A DNA stretch of 60,045 bases from assembly GCA_024405435.1 (NCBI GenBank), contig JAKSOU010000006.1, forward strand, positions 1 through 60,045, given 5' to 3'. The notes under the pieces were generated by a model that was given only the letters and a program-made list of their open reading frames with translations, searched no databases and was not told where the DNA came from. The position numbers and the translations under genes are program-made. The stretch is from Akkermansia sp. (GTDB lineage: Bacteria; Verrucomicrobiota; Verrucomicrobiia; Verrucomicrobiales; Akkermansiaceae). Below are positions 16,902-24,254 of the stretch, piece after piece (the stretch's first letter is position 1; every line of letters begins with the position of its first letter).

Positions 16902-16966
16902 TCTCTCAACCCCTCCTCCTATCCTTGGTTGCTGGGGCGCTTCAAATCAAAACTAGTAAGATAATT

Positions 16967-17077
16967 ATGAAGACCATCGCTATTCTCGCCCTTACGGCTG
17001 CCGCTCTGGTTTCCTGCCAGCAGCACACCCAGCCCGTGGAACCCACCCCGGCTCCCGTGGTGCCCCTGAAGAAGTAA
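16967..17077 (+). CDS. Very small lipoprotein (36 residues)
   Basis: A tiny exported lipoprotein. The signal MKTIAILALTAAALVSC has a good lipobox (LVSC), leaving a mature peptide of about 20 residues that is rich in Pro, Gln and Val and ends in two Lys. It has its own promoter, a leader of about 59 nt and a strong terminator right behind it, which argues that it is a real monocistronic gene. Size and composition recall entericidin-like or Lpp-like small envelope lipoproteins, but there is no sequence motif to assign it. No SD is seen. Confidence 0.75.
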   Translation: MKTIAILALTAAALVSCQQHTQPVEPTPAPVVPLKK

Positions 17078-17106
17078 GGGATACAGGAAGTTTACTTCCC
17101 AATTAC

Positions 17107-17137
17107 GCGCGCCCGGCTCGCCGGGCGCGCTCTTTTT
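17107..17137 (+). terminator. Intrinsic terminator after the small lipoprotein
   Basis: A 10-bp GC stem GCGCGCCCGG / CCGGGCGCGC (17107-17116, 17121-17130) with a 4-base loop is followed by TCTTTTTT. Confidence 0.92.
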
Positions 17138-17151
17138 TGCCCTCCCCGAAA

Positions 17152-17179
17152 AAAAATCTAGAGTATACTCTAGATTTTT
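17152..17179. promoter_or_regulatory. 28-bp perfect palindrome upstream of the outer-membrane protein promoter
   Basis: AAAAATCTAGAG and CTCTAGATTTTT flank a TATA centre. It ends 1 base before the -35 box of the next gene. Since a full terminator lies just upstream, a dimeric regulator site is the more likely role, although the flanking A and T runs would also allow bidirectional termination. Confidence 0.6.
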
Positions 17180-17180
17180 C

Positions 17181-17209
17181 TTGACTCCGGTTCGCCCTGC
17201 GTGTAAAAC
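17181..17209 (+). promoter_or_regulatory. Promoter of the outer-membrane barrel gene
   Basis: TTGACT (17181-17186), 17-nt spacer, TAAAAC (17204-17209). The leader (about 36 nt) holds a GGCGGAC/GTCCGCC hairpin at 17213-17235 just before the start region. Confidence 0.6.
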
Positions 17210-17251
17210 GTGGGCGGACGCCGATGGTGTCCGCCACGAACGAGAGCATCC

Positions 17252-18310
17252 ATGAAAGCGATACACATCATCCTGACCCTGACCCTGGCCCTGGCCGCCG
17301 CTCCGCTGAGCGCGCTATCGGTGGCGGCCCCCGTCATTGACAGCGGCAAGCTGGATTTCCAGGAATTGCCGACGTTGTCCAAGAAGCGGTTCGATTGCAG
17401 CCTGACGGGTATGTACCGCTCGTTCTACTGGGGGCGCGGCCTGGTGGCCTCGCAGGAGGCGGAGCAGGGAGAGGGCGTGGAGACCATCGCGTTCAAGGGC
17501 ACGTATGATTTCGGCGACAAGGGTGGATGGACGTTCAACGAGACGGTGGCGTACTCCATCTTCTCCGCGGGGCACTGCCTGTACGGCAACCCTCCCATGT
17601 CGCGCAGGGGCGCCATCGTGGTCCTGCGGGAGCGCATCCCGGGGTTCGACCAGCTGCCCAAGGAAGTTCAGGAGATGTACATCTCCTCCCTGGAGGGCAA
17701 GTCCATCAAGCAGTGCAACATGGAGAACGAGTTCGCGGTGGTCTCCACGTTCAAGTACACGCACGAGCTCTTCAACGTGACGTTTGGGCATGATTTCATC
17801 CACGGCGGCATCCTGGGCGTGATGGCCAAGCACTACCGGGACCAGGGGGCCTCCGTGGTGCATGAGGTTTTCATCACGCCGGAGTTCACTCCCTACAAGT
17901 GGATGAGCATCGGCTGCACCACGCGCTTCAGCTTTGTGGGCATCCGCGGCTGGTGGTTCGAGCCGTACGTGAACTTCCGCGCGCCGCTCATCGGCTCCGC
18001 GGATGACATCGAAAACATCAAGATGCTGGCGGTGGTCCAGTTCGGCATGTCCGCCACGGCGGACTACTTCCGCTCGCACTACTTTGCGTGCGAGAACGGC
18101 TCCCAGGGATACTGGATCAAGCTCTCCACCCCCTACTTCATCACCCGCAACTGGATTCTCACCCCCTCGCTCACGATAAACTGGGCCGGACGCGGCGCCA
18201 TGAAGGCCAACACCAAATCCGAATTCAGGGTCTACGCGGACAACGTGTCCACCGTACCCTTCCGCCCGTTCGCGCTGGTGAGCGATATCTCCCTCACCTA
18301 CCGCTTCTGA
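17252..18310 (+). CDS. Predicted outer-membrane beta-barrel protein
   Basis: A 352-residue exported protein with signal peptide MKAIHIILTLTLALAAAP... The mature part alternates polar and aromatic residues in short strands (for example SLTGMYRSFYWGRG, GTYDFGDKGGWTFNETV) and ends in the strand DISLTYRF with a terminal Phe, the classical C-terminal signal of outer-membrane barrels. I recognise no specific porin or transporter family. A palindrome at the promoter and a leader hairpin suggest regulated expression. There is no SD apart from a weak GAGAG. Confidence 0.68.
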   Translation: MKAIHIILTLTLALAAAPLSALSVAAPVIDSGKLDFQELPTLSKKRFDCSLTGMYRSFYWGRGLVASQEAEQGEGVETIAFKGTYDFGDKGGWTFNETVAYSIFSAGHCLYGNPPMSRRGAIVVLRERIPGFDQLPKEVQEMYISSLEGKSIKQCNMENEFAVVSTFKYTHELFNVTFGHDFIHGGILGVMAKHYRDQGASVVHEVFITPEFTPYKWMSIGCTTRFSFVGIRGWWFEPYVNFRAPLIGSADDIENIKMLAVVQFGMSATADYFRSHYFACENGSQGYWIKLSTPYFITRNWILTPSLTINWAGRGAMKANTKSEFRVYADNVSTVPFRPFALVSDISLTYRF

Positions 18311-18334
18311 TGTGCGGCGGCGGGCAGCCGCTCC

Positions 18335-19399
18335 CTACTTCTTCTTGGGCTGCTCCTGCTTGGGCTGGGGCTTGAGCGGCACCACGTGGAAGGGTTCCGG
18401 CTTGGCGCGCTGGAACTTCGGGTTCATGGAGGCTATCTGCTCGTTGCTCACCGTGAAGGTGAACGTGCCGCCCCGCGCGGCGTCCTTGGCATCCAGGATG
18501 TGGTCGAACACGCACACGGGGTGGTTGCCCGGCGTTTCCGGCATCACAAACAGCCCTATTCCCAGCGTGGGGTGCTGCATGCCCGCGTTGTCCTTGATGG
18601 TGTAGGAGATGGTGTTCTGCCCGCGCCGCAGGCCGCCCGCTATGGTGTCCGCCCGCCGCTCGTCGTAGAACTCGTGCAGGGAAACCCCGTTGATGCGCAT
18701 CTCTATCTCGCGCCCCGGCGCGTCCACGAACACCTTGCCGATGAGCTGCGGCGCGCCGCAGCGCGGCGGGATGACGGGCAGCTTGTCGTACGGGTGGAAG
18801 CCGTCCTGCTCCTGCAGCACGGAGAGGTCGCGCGAGTGCAGGCGCTTCTTCACGTTCGGCAGGTGGGAGAGGTTGAAGAAGCGGGTCTGGTCCAGCTTCC
18901 ACCTGCCGCCCTCGAAAATGAGCTCCACCACCATGGCGTTCTCCGCCAGCTGGCCCTTCGCGCCGAGCTGCAGCTTGCCCACGAAGGTGCAGGCCATGGT
19001 GCGGTTGCCGCAGCCGGCTATGGAGCCCACGTACGAGAAGTGCTCCAGCTGCGGCGGCTGCGGCTGCTTGCTGAAAAAGTCCTTGGGAAACTGCTTGCGC
19101 TCGGAGACCACCATGTTGCGCACCTTGTTCTGGCGCGCGGCGGAGGTGCAGCCGGCCCACGCCTGGTCGTCCTGGCGCATCATGGCGAGCCGCCAGGTGT
19201 TGTACACGGTTTCCGCGATTTCCCTGGCCTTCTGCTGGTTCGGCACCACGTACGCGGGGGCTTGGGCGGCCTGCGGGGGCAGGGTGATGCCGCGCGGCGC
19301 CGGTATGGGCGCGGCCTGCGGCCTTGCGGGCGCGCCCTGCTGCGCCCACGCGCAGGTGGCGGCCGCCATCGCTCCTAGAATCGGGAAAATCGCTTTCAT
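18335..19399 (-). CDS. Secreted protein of unknown function, Pro/Gln-rich termini
   Basis: A 354-residue exported protein. The signal MKAIFPILGAMAAATCAWA is followed by a Pro/Ala/Gln-rich stretch (about 20-55) and a globular region with several cysteines (CTSAARQN, SIAGCGNRTMACTF). The tail is a Lys/Pro/Gln-rich peptide ending KPQPKQEQPKKK. The segment 40-200 (helical start, then EGGRWKLDQT) has the feel of a DUF4864/NTF2-like secreted domain but I cannot assign it. ATG 19399 is preferred over an in-frame TTG at 19411. It is transcribed divergently from the alpha/beta hydrolase through overlapping promoters. Confidence 0.65.
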   Translation of the reverse strand: MKAIFPILGAMAAATCAWAQQGAPARPQAAPIPAPRGITLPPQAAQAPAYVVPNQQKAREIAETVYNTWRLAMMRQDDQAWAGCTSAARQNKVRNMVVSERKQFPKDFFSKQPQPPQLEHFSYVGSIAGCGNRTMACTFVGKLQLGAKGQLAENAMVVELIFEGGRWKLDQTRFFNLSHLPNVKKRLHSRDLSVLQEQDGFHPYDKLPVIPPRCGAPQLIGKVFVDAPGREIEMRINGVSLHEFYDERRADTIAGGLRRGQNTISYTIKDNAGMQHPTLGIGLFVMPETPGNHPVCVFDHILDAKDAARGGTFTFTVSNEQIASMNPKFQRAKPEPFHVVPLKPQPKQEQPKKK

Positions 19400-19409
19400 G
19401 GCTCCCCAC

Positions 19410-19438
19410 AAGATACATCAGGCTTGCCTTTATGGCAA
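19410..19438 (-). promoter_or_regulatory. Promoter of the secreted unknown protein
   Basis: Minus strand: TTGCCA (19433-19438), 17-nt spacer, TATCTT (19410-19415). Leader only about 4 nt. Its -35 box is one half of an inverted repeat shared with the divergent promoter. Confidence 0.6.
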
Positions 19439-19452
19439 GAAAATTGCATACT
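19424..19452 (+). promoter_or_regulatory. Promoter of the divergent alpha/beta hydrolase
   Basis: TTGCCT (19424-19429), 17-nt spacer, CATACT (19447-19452). Leader about 5 nt. The two -35 boxes form CTTGCC-N5-GGCAAG (19423-19439). Confidence 0.6.
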
Positions 19453-19463
19453 TGTGCCATCCC

Positions 19464-20345
19464 ATGCCGGAGCAACCCACAGCGCGCGACGATGAGCCGG
19501 ACTTCTTCCAGCAGGTGCTGGAGGAGGCACCCTCCTTCGTCTGGAAGCGTTTCCTGGACGGCACGGAGCTGCGCTGCCTCATGATTGCGCCGGACGACCA
19601 CACGCCGGATGCGGCGGCGCCGGCCGTGGTGTTCTACTACGGCGGCATGTGGGCGCTGGAGTACTCCACGGAGTTCATCTCCTGGGCCGTCCACCTTTCG
19701 GACCGCGGCATTGTCTGCCTCATCCCGGAATACCGCACCCGCGCGCGCTACGATGTGAAGGCCGGAGACATCATCACCGACGGCCTGGACATCTGGAAGT
19801 GGGTGCACCACAACTCCGGCAACCTGGGAATCGACCGCGGCCGCATCACCCTGGCGGGTACGGATGCCGGCGCCCTCATGGCCCTCAACGCCGCCATGCA
19901 GCCTCTCGTCTACAAGAAGCACTGGTGGGAATTCGGCAAGCGTGATGTGCCGCCGCTGCAGCCCGCCTGCGTGGCCATCTTCCGCGGCATTGTGGACGTG
20001 ACGGCGCCGGAGGCGCGCGTGCTCAACGTGCCCGCGGAGGTGCCGGACCCGCAGAGCGTGAACCCGTGCTCCCTGCTGCGCCGCAGCCTGCCCGCGCTCT
20101 TCTGCGCCCACGGCATGATGGACCCCCTGCTGGATTTCGAGATGCGCAGCTGGTTCTGCGAGCAGTGGGAATCCCGCGGCAACATTGCGGAGTGCATGCT
20201 CTGCCCCAACGGCGACCACACGCTCACCCATTTCGAGGTCAATCCCACCGTCTTCGAACAGGTCCTCCTCGCCTGGGAGGCCTTTATGGTCGATATCGGC
20301 ATCTGGCCCAAGTCGGAGGTCAAGATAGACGCCCTCATGGGCTGA
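19464..20345 (+). CDS. Alpha/beta-hydrolase fold protein with altered nucleophile (GTDAG)
   Basis: A 293-residue cytoplasmic protein of the HSL/BD-FAE-like alpha/beta-hydrolase group. The usual HGGG oxyanion loop reads YYGGMW and the nucleophile elbow, normally GDSAG, reads GTDAG, so Asp134 replaces the catalytic Ser. A distal Asp (HGMMDPLLD) and a His (GDHTLTHF) are kept. It is either a hydrolase using an Asp nucleophile, as in epoxide hydrolases and haloalkane dehalogenases, or a non-catalytic member. ATG 19464 is the first Met after the promoter. It diverges from a secreted unknown gene and precedes recJ by 63 bases. Confidence 0.72.
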   Translation: MPEQPTARDDEPDFFQQVLEEAPSFVWKRFLDGTELRCLMIAPDDHTPDAAAPAVVFYYGGMWALEYSTEFISWAVHLSDRGIVCLIPEYRTRARYDVKAGDIITDGLDIWKWVHHNSGNLGIDRGRITLAGTDAGALMALNAAMQPLVYKKHWWEFGKRDVPPLQPACVAIFRGIVDVTAPEARVLNVPAEVPDPQSVNPCSLLRRSLPALFCAHGMMDPLLDFEMRSWFCEQWESRGNIAECMLCPNGDHTLTHFEVNPTVFEQVLLAWEAFMVDIGIWPKSEVKIDALMG

Positions 20346-20373
20346 GGGCACCCCGCGCGCGCTCCATATTGCC

Positions 20374-20402
20374 TTGACGCGGCGGGGCGCGGGTGGTAGA
20401 CT
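20374..20402 (+). promoter_or_regulatory. Promoter of recJ (leaderless)
   Basis: TTGACG (20374-20379), 17-nt spacer, TAGACT (20397-20402). ATG 20409 is the seventh base after the -10 box. Confidence 0.7.
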
Positions 20403-20408
20403 GCCGCC

Positions 20409-22112
20409 ATGAGTACGAAGTTCAGTTGGGAACTCGCCCCAACGGACGGAGATGCAAACTATGGAGAAGAGCTTGACAGCGCATTGCCGCCACTGGTGCG
20501 GCGCCTTCTGTCCCAGAGGGGCATTTCCGGACGGGAGCAGGCCCGGCGTTTCCTGAATCCCAAGCTGGCGCACCTGGGCGATCCTTTCGACATGCAGGAG
20601 ATGGATGCCGCCGTGGAGCGCATCTTCCGCGCCGCGGACAGCGGTGAGCACGTGTGCATCTACGGCGATTACGACGTGGACGGCGTGACCTCTGTCACCC
20701 TGCTGTACACCATCCTGCGCGCCTACGGCATCCCCGTGCACTACTTCATCCCCGTGCGCACCAGGGAGGGCTACGGCCTGAGCGCGGACGGAATCGAGCA
20801 CGCGCTGGCGGAGTGCGGCTGCAAGCCCGGCCTGCTTATCACCGTGGACTGCGGCACCTCCTCCGTGGACGAGGTGGCAGCCCTGAACGCGCGCGGCATC
20901 GATGTCGTTATCCTGGACCACCACGAGGGCGGCACGCAGGGGCGCCCGCCCGCCGTGGCCGTGGTGAACGCCAAGCTGGAGGCGGACAGCCCGCTCACCT
21001 ACCTGTGCAGCGCGGGCGTGGTGTTCAAGTTGGCGCATGCGCTGCTCAAGCGGCGCCGCCTGCCGGATTTCGACCTGCGGCGCTACCTGGACCTGGTGGC
21101 GGTGGCCACCGTGGCGGACATCGTGCCGCTGGTGCAGGAGAACCGCCTCCTCACGCGCTACGGCCTGCAGGTGATGGAGCGCGGCGGCAACACAGGCTTG
21201 CAGGCCCTCCTCCACATCGCCGGGCTCCACGACCGCCTCTCCGCCACCCAGGTGTCCTTCCGCGTGGGCCCGCGCATCAACGCCGCCGGCCGCATGGACA
21301 GCCCCATGGTGGCGCTGGACCTCCTGCTGGAGCAGGACGCCGATGAGGCCGCCCGGCGCGCGCGCCAGCTGGACAACCTCAACCACCTGCGCCAGGACAC
21401 GGAGGAGCAGATACGCAACGAGGCGCTGGAGATGCTGCCGCTCACGCACAGCCCGGACTGCCGCGTGATTGTGCTCGGCTCGCGCGCGTGGCACCCCGGC
21501 GTGGTGGGCATCGTGGCCTCCATGCTCATGCGCCGCTTCAACAAGCCCGCCTTCGTCATCTCCCTGGATGAGAACGGCGTGGGCAAGGGATCCGGGCGCT
21601 CCGTGCCCGGAATCTCCCTGGTGCAGGCACTCCACCAATGCGCCGATACCATCGTCTCCGGCGGCGGGCACGAGATGGCCGCCGGGCTCGTCATCATGGA
21701 GGACCAGATAGACGCCTTCCGCGAGCGGTTCGACGCCTTCGCCCGCAGCTGCACGCCCGCGGAGCCCAGCCTGCCCACCCTGCACGTGGATGCGGAGGTG
21801 CGGTTCGAGGAGCTCACGCTGGACCTGCTGGACAGCTACGAACTGCTGGAGCCCTTCGGCAACGCCAACCCGCAGCCCGTGTTCATGAGCCGCGGGGTCA
21901 TGCCCAGCAGCCCGCCGCAGCACCTGCGCGGCAACCACCTGCGCCTCAACCTGCGCCAGGGCATTTGCGAGCGCTACGCCATGTACTTCGGCGGCGGCGA
22001 GGTCAAGCTCCCGGACCCGCCATGGGACATCGCCTTCACCATCGACCGCAACATCTGGAACGGCCGCGCCTCCCTCTCCATCTCCATCCAGGATATCCGC
22101 CCCGCACAATAG
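20409..22112 (+). CDS. recJ: Single-stranded-DNA-specific exonuclease RecJ
   Basis: A 567-residue 5'-3' single-strand exonuclease used in recombination and repair. DHH-family motifs are in order: VCIYGDYDVDGVTSV (motif I), a TVDCGTSS segment (motif II) and VVILDHHEGG (motif III, DHH). The DHHA1 domain carries the SGGGHEMAAG nucleic-acid-binding signature (about 418-427), and a C-terminal OB-type domain closes the protein. Length is normal for RecJ. It shares a likely transcript with the membrane metalloprotease 12 bases downstream. Confidence 0.96.
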   Translation: MSTKFSWELAPTDGDANYGEELDSALPPLVRRLLSQRGISGREQARRFLNPKLAHLGDPFDMQEMDAAVERIFRAADSGEHVCIYGDYDVDGVTSVTLLYTILRAYGIPVHYFIPVRTREGYGLSADGIEHALAECGCKPGLLITVDCGTSSVDEVAALNARGIDVVILDHHEGGTQGRPPAVAVVNAKLEADSPLTYLCSAGVVFKLAHALLKRRRLPDFDLRRYLDLVAVATVADIVPLVQENRLLTRYGLQVMERGGNTGLQALLHIAGLHDRLSATQVSFRVGPRINAAGRMDSPMVALDLLLEQDADEAARRARQLDNLNHLRQDTEEQIRNEALEMLPLTHSPDCRVIVLGSRAWHPGVVGIVASMLMRRFNKPAFVISLDENGVGKGSGRSVPGISLVQALHQCADTIVSGGGHEMAAGLVIMEDQIDAFRERFDAFARSCTPAEPSLPTLHVDAEVRFEELTLDLLDSYELLEPFGNANPQPVFMSRGVMPSSPPQHLRGNHLRLNLRQGICERYAMYFGGGEVKLPDPPWDIAFTIDRNIWNGRASLSISIQDIRPAQ

Positions 22113-22124
22113 AACCGCACCGCC

Positions 22125-23066
22125 ATGGCAACACGCCGCCACAGGAAGCAACCGCAGGAACCGGAATTCGGCTCCTGGCGCGTGCCCGTGGACAAGCCCG
22201 CGGAGGCGGAGCACATCTTCAACCCCTCCATGCGCCTGCGCAGACGCCTCAAGGGCCGTATCGCCAACCTCATGGCAGCCCCGCGCAGCATCCAGCACCG
22301 CACTGTCACACAGGAACAGTACGCGGAAGAGATGCAGCTGAACCTGCCGGGCGGGTGGGAGCGCGCGTGGCGCGTGGCGCTGGCGGTGTGCGTGCTGCTG
22401 CCGCTCTCCGTGGTGATGGTGTACGCGCTGGTGATGCAGCTCTACCGCGCGGCCCCCGCCCTGGGCGAGTGGGGCTTTTGGATGAGCGATCCCGTGTGGT
22501 TCTCCTCCATGGGCGCGCTGGCGTTCGTCGCCATCACCATCATGAAGCTGCTGGAGCCGCTCATGATGTACACCTACGTCCTCGGCCACGAGCTTACGCA
22601 CGCCATCGCCATCTTCATGAGCTTCGGCACCGTCAAGGATTTCAAGATCGATGCCGAGGGCGGCTACGTGGAAACCGAGAGCGACAACATGTTCATCGCC
22701 CTCTCCCCGTACTTTGTGCCGTTCTGGATGCTCGTGTGGATGGGCGTCCTCTGGCTGGTGAACTTCATTGCGCCCTTTGAGGGGTACGAGGCCTGGTTCT
22801 ACGCGGGATTCGGCTTCTGGTGGTCCTTCCACGTGTACTGGACCCTCTGGATCATGCCGCGCGAGCAGCCGGACATGCTGGAGAAGGGCGCCCTCCTTTC
22901 CGCGCTGGTCATCCTGCTCATGAACATCGGCATCCTGCTGGTCATCCTGCGCCTCTTCAACGTCATCACCTTCTCCGGCTACGCGCGGGATTTGCTCGCC
23001 TGCGCCCAAAGCGTGTGGGACCTCTTCCGCGACCTGGCGTCCGCCCTCATGTCGCTCGCCGCGTGA
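22125..23066 (+). CDS. Multi-pass membrane metalloprotease-like protein (HExxH, M50-type)
   Basis: A 313-residue integral membrane protein. After a basic N-terminal cytoplasmic segment (about 75 residues) there are about five hydrophobic helices. The zinc-binding motif HELTH sits in the helix YVLGHELTHAIAIFMSFG (about residues 155-159), followed by GGYVETESDN and a later NF..PFE region that could hold the third ligand. This arrangement fits site-2-protease-like (M50) enzymes, which cleave substrates inside the membrane; the substrate is unknown. No PDZ domain is visible. It is cotranscribed with recJ, without SD. Confidence 0.72.
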   Translation: MATRRHRKQPQEPEFGSWRVPVDKPAEAEHIFNPSMRLRRRLKGRIANLMAAPRSIQHRTVTQEQYAEEMQLNLPGGWERAWRVALAVCVLLPLSVVMVYALVMQLYRAAPALGEWGFWMSDPVWFSSMGALAFVAITIMKLLEPLMMYTYVLGHELTHAIAIFMSFGTVKDFKIDAEGGYVETESDNMFIALSPYFVPFWMLVWMGVLWLVNFIAPFEGYEAWFYAGFGFWWSFHVYWTLWIMPREQPDMLEKGALLSALVILLMNIGILLVILRLFNVITFSGYARDLLACAQSVWDLFRDLASALMSLAA

Positions 23067-23091
23067 CCCGCGGCACGCGCCGCGAACGCCC

Positions 23092-23355
23092 TCACCAACC
23101 GCGCAGCGTTTCCGCCGCCGCATCCGGGATTTGCAGCAGCTTCACGCGCGAGGAATCCCCGTGCAGCAGGGTGACCGCGGATTTCGGCACGCCGAGCCTC
23201 TTTGCCAGAAACGCCGCCACCTCCTTGTTGGCCTTGCCCTCCACGGGCGGGGCGGCGATGCGCAGCTTGAGCACCCGCCCGGCGTGCGGGTCCTCCTCCC
23301 AGCCGACGATTTCGCTGCGGGAGGCGCCGGGGGTCACTTTGACGGCGAGTTTCAT
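23092..23355 (-). CDS. YggU/DUF167 family protein
   Basis: An 87-residue protein of the universal DUF167 (YggU) family, function unknown. The family signature is intact: VKVTPGASRSEIVG near the start, IAAPPVEGKANKEVAAFLA in the centre and HGDSSRVKLLQI near the end. Length is normal. Its ATG overlaps the stop of the CbiX-like gene by 4 bases, so translation is probably coupled. Confidence 0.92.
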   Translation of the reverse strand: MKLAVKVTPGASRSEIVGWEEDPHAGRVLKLRIAAPPVEGKANKEVAAFLAKRLGVPKSAVTLLHGDSSRVKLLQIPDAAAETLRGW

Positions 23356-24233
23356 GGGCGGGAGGGGGAGGAGTAATCAAGCATGGAGGCTGCCACCTGC
23401 AGGCGCGTGAGCTCCTTGCCGCAGGCCGCCGCCTGTTCGGCGGTCGGCAGGTCGCGCCGCGTGTGGATGCCCTCCGTCAGCAGGAAGGGCAGCAGCAGGA
23501 TGCGGCGGGACTGCATGCCCGCCATCACCGCGGCGGCGTCCGGCGTTTGGTGGAAGTAGCCCAGCGCCACCTCGGTGCCGGGCAGAAGCTCCCGCAGGCG
23601 GCGGCAGAACAGCGCGGGCTCCGGCGGCGGCTCCGGCAGCCTGGAGCCGTGCGCCACCACCAGGATGCCCGTGTCCGGCTGCAGGCGGTTGCGCTCCCTC
23701 AGGCGGCGCGCGGCGGCCTCCGCCAGCCAGGGGGAAGCCCCCAGCACGGGCTGGAAGAACAGTTGCGGCTGCGCGCCCTTGAAGCGGCGGGCGTAGGCCT
23801 CGTGCAGCCATTGCTGGAGCCTGGCGCCGCTGCTGGTGCCGCTGAGCATGAACATGGGGTACACCAGGATGGGCGCGTCCGGCGGCGGCAGGGCGGCGGT
23901 CTCCAGCGGCTCGTGCAGGTGGCAGCGGAACAGGCGGCTGGCCGGTATGCGGATGCCCGGCGGGTCCAGCGCCACGCCCTTTTCATTGTAGCTCACCACC
24001 AGGTAGTAGCGCTTCCACTTGTGGTGCCGCCGCCAGAACAGAACGCCCGCCACCACCAGCAGCAGCTGCGCCACCGCAAAGTGGAAGTAGATCAGGTGCC
24101 GCAGGTGCGTTTCCTCCGCGGCGTCAAGCCCCGGCTGGGAGAGCCGCACACCGCAGTCCACCGACCCCCACACCGCCGCCAGGAAGGCTAGGCAGCCCAG
24201 GATGATCAGCGCTTGGTTGCGGCCGCGCTTCAC
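23352..24233 (-). CDS. Membrane-anchored CbiX/sirohydrochlorin-chelatase-like protein
   Basis: A 293-residue protein. Two N-terminal hydrophobic helices (about 8-25 and 48-66) are followed by a partial CbiX-like unit (ILVYPMFMLSGTSSGARL, then PVLGASPWLAEAAARRL) and a full second unit with VVAHGSRLPEP and LLPFLLTEGIHTRRDLP. The two metal-binding histidines of class II chelatases are therefore kept in the second unit. Soluble CbiX/SirB insert Co or Fe into sirohydrochlorin; the membrane anchor and truncated first half are unusual, so the substrate is open. It is downstream of secDF (gap 21) and upstream of DUF167. Confidence 0.72.
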   Translation of the reverse strand: MKRGRNQALIILGCLAFLAAVWGSVDCGVRLSQPGLDAAEETHLRHLIYFHFAVAQLLLVVAGVLFWRRHHKWKRYYLVVSYNEKGVALDPPGIRIPASRLFRCHLHEPLETAALPPPDAPILVYPMFMLSGTSSGARLQQWLHEAYARRFKGAQPQLFFQPVLGASPWLAEAAARRLRERNRLQPDTGILVVAHGSRLPEPPPEPALFCRRLRELLPGTEVALGYFHQTPDAAAVMAGMQSRRILLLPFLLTEGIHTRRDLPTAEQAAACGKELTRLQVAASMLDYSSPSRP

Positions 24234-24254
24234 GGGGTGCGGCGGTTGCGTGGG

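Noticed and set aside
17152..17179. The AT-flanked palindrome as a second terminator for the small lipoprotein
   Set aside because: A complete GC-rich terminator with a T-run lies 15 bases upstream, and the palindrome is set against the -35 box of the next gene, so an operator role was preferred, although termination cannot be excluded.
18294..23123. A 1609-codon minus-strand frame spanning several genes
   Set aside because: It covers recJ, the hydrolase and the metalloprotease in antisense and contains, as its last part, the shifted frame of the gene at 18335-19399. Composition is His/Ala/Val-rich shadow sequence.
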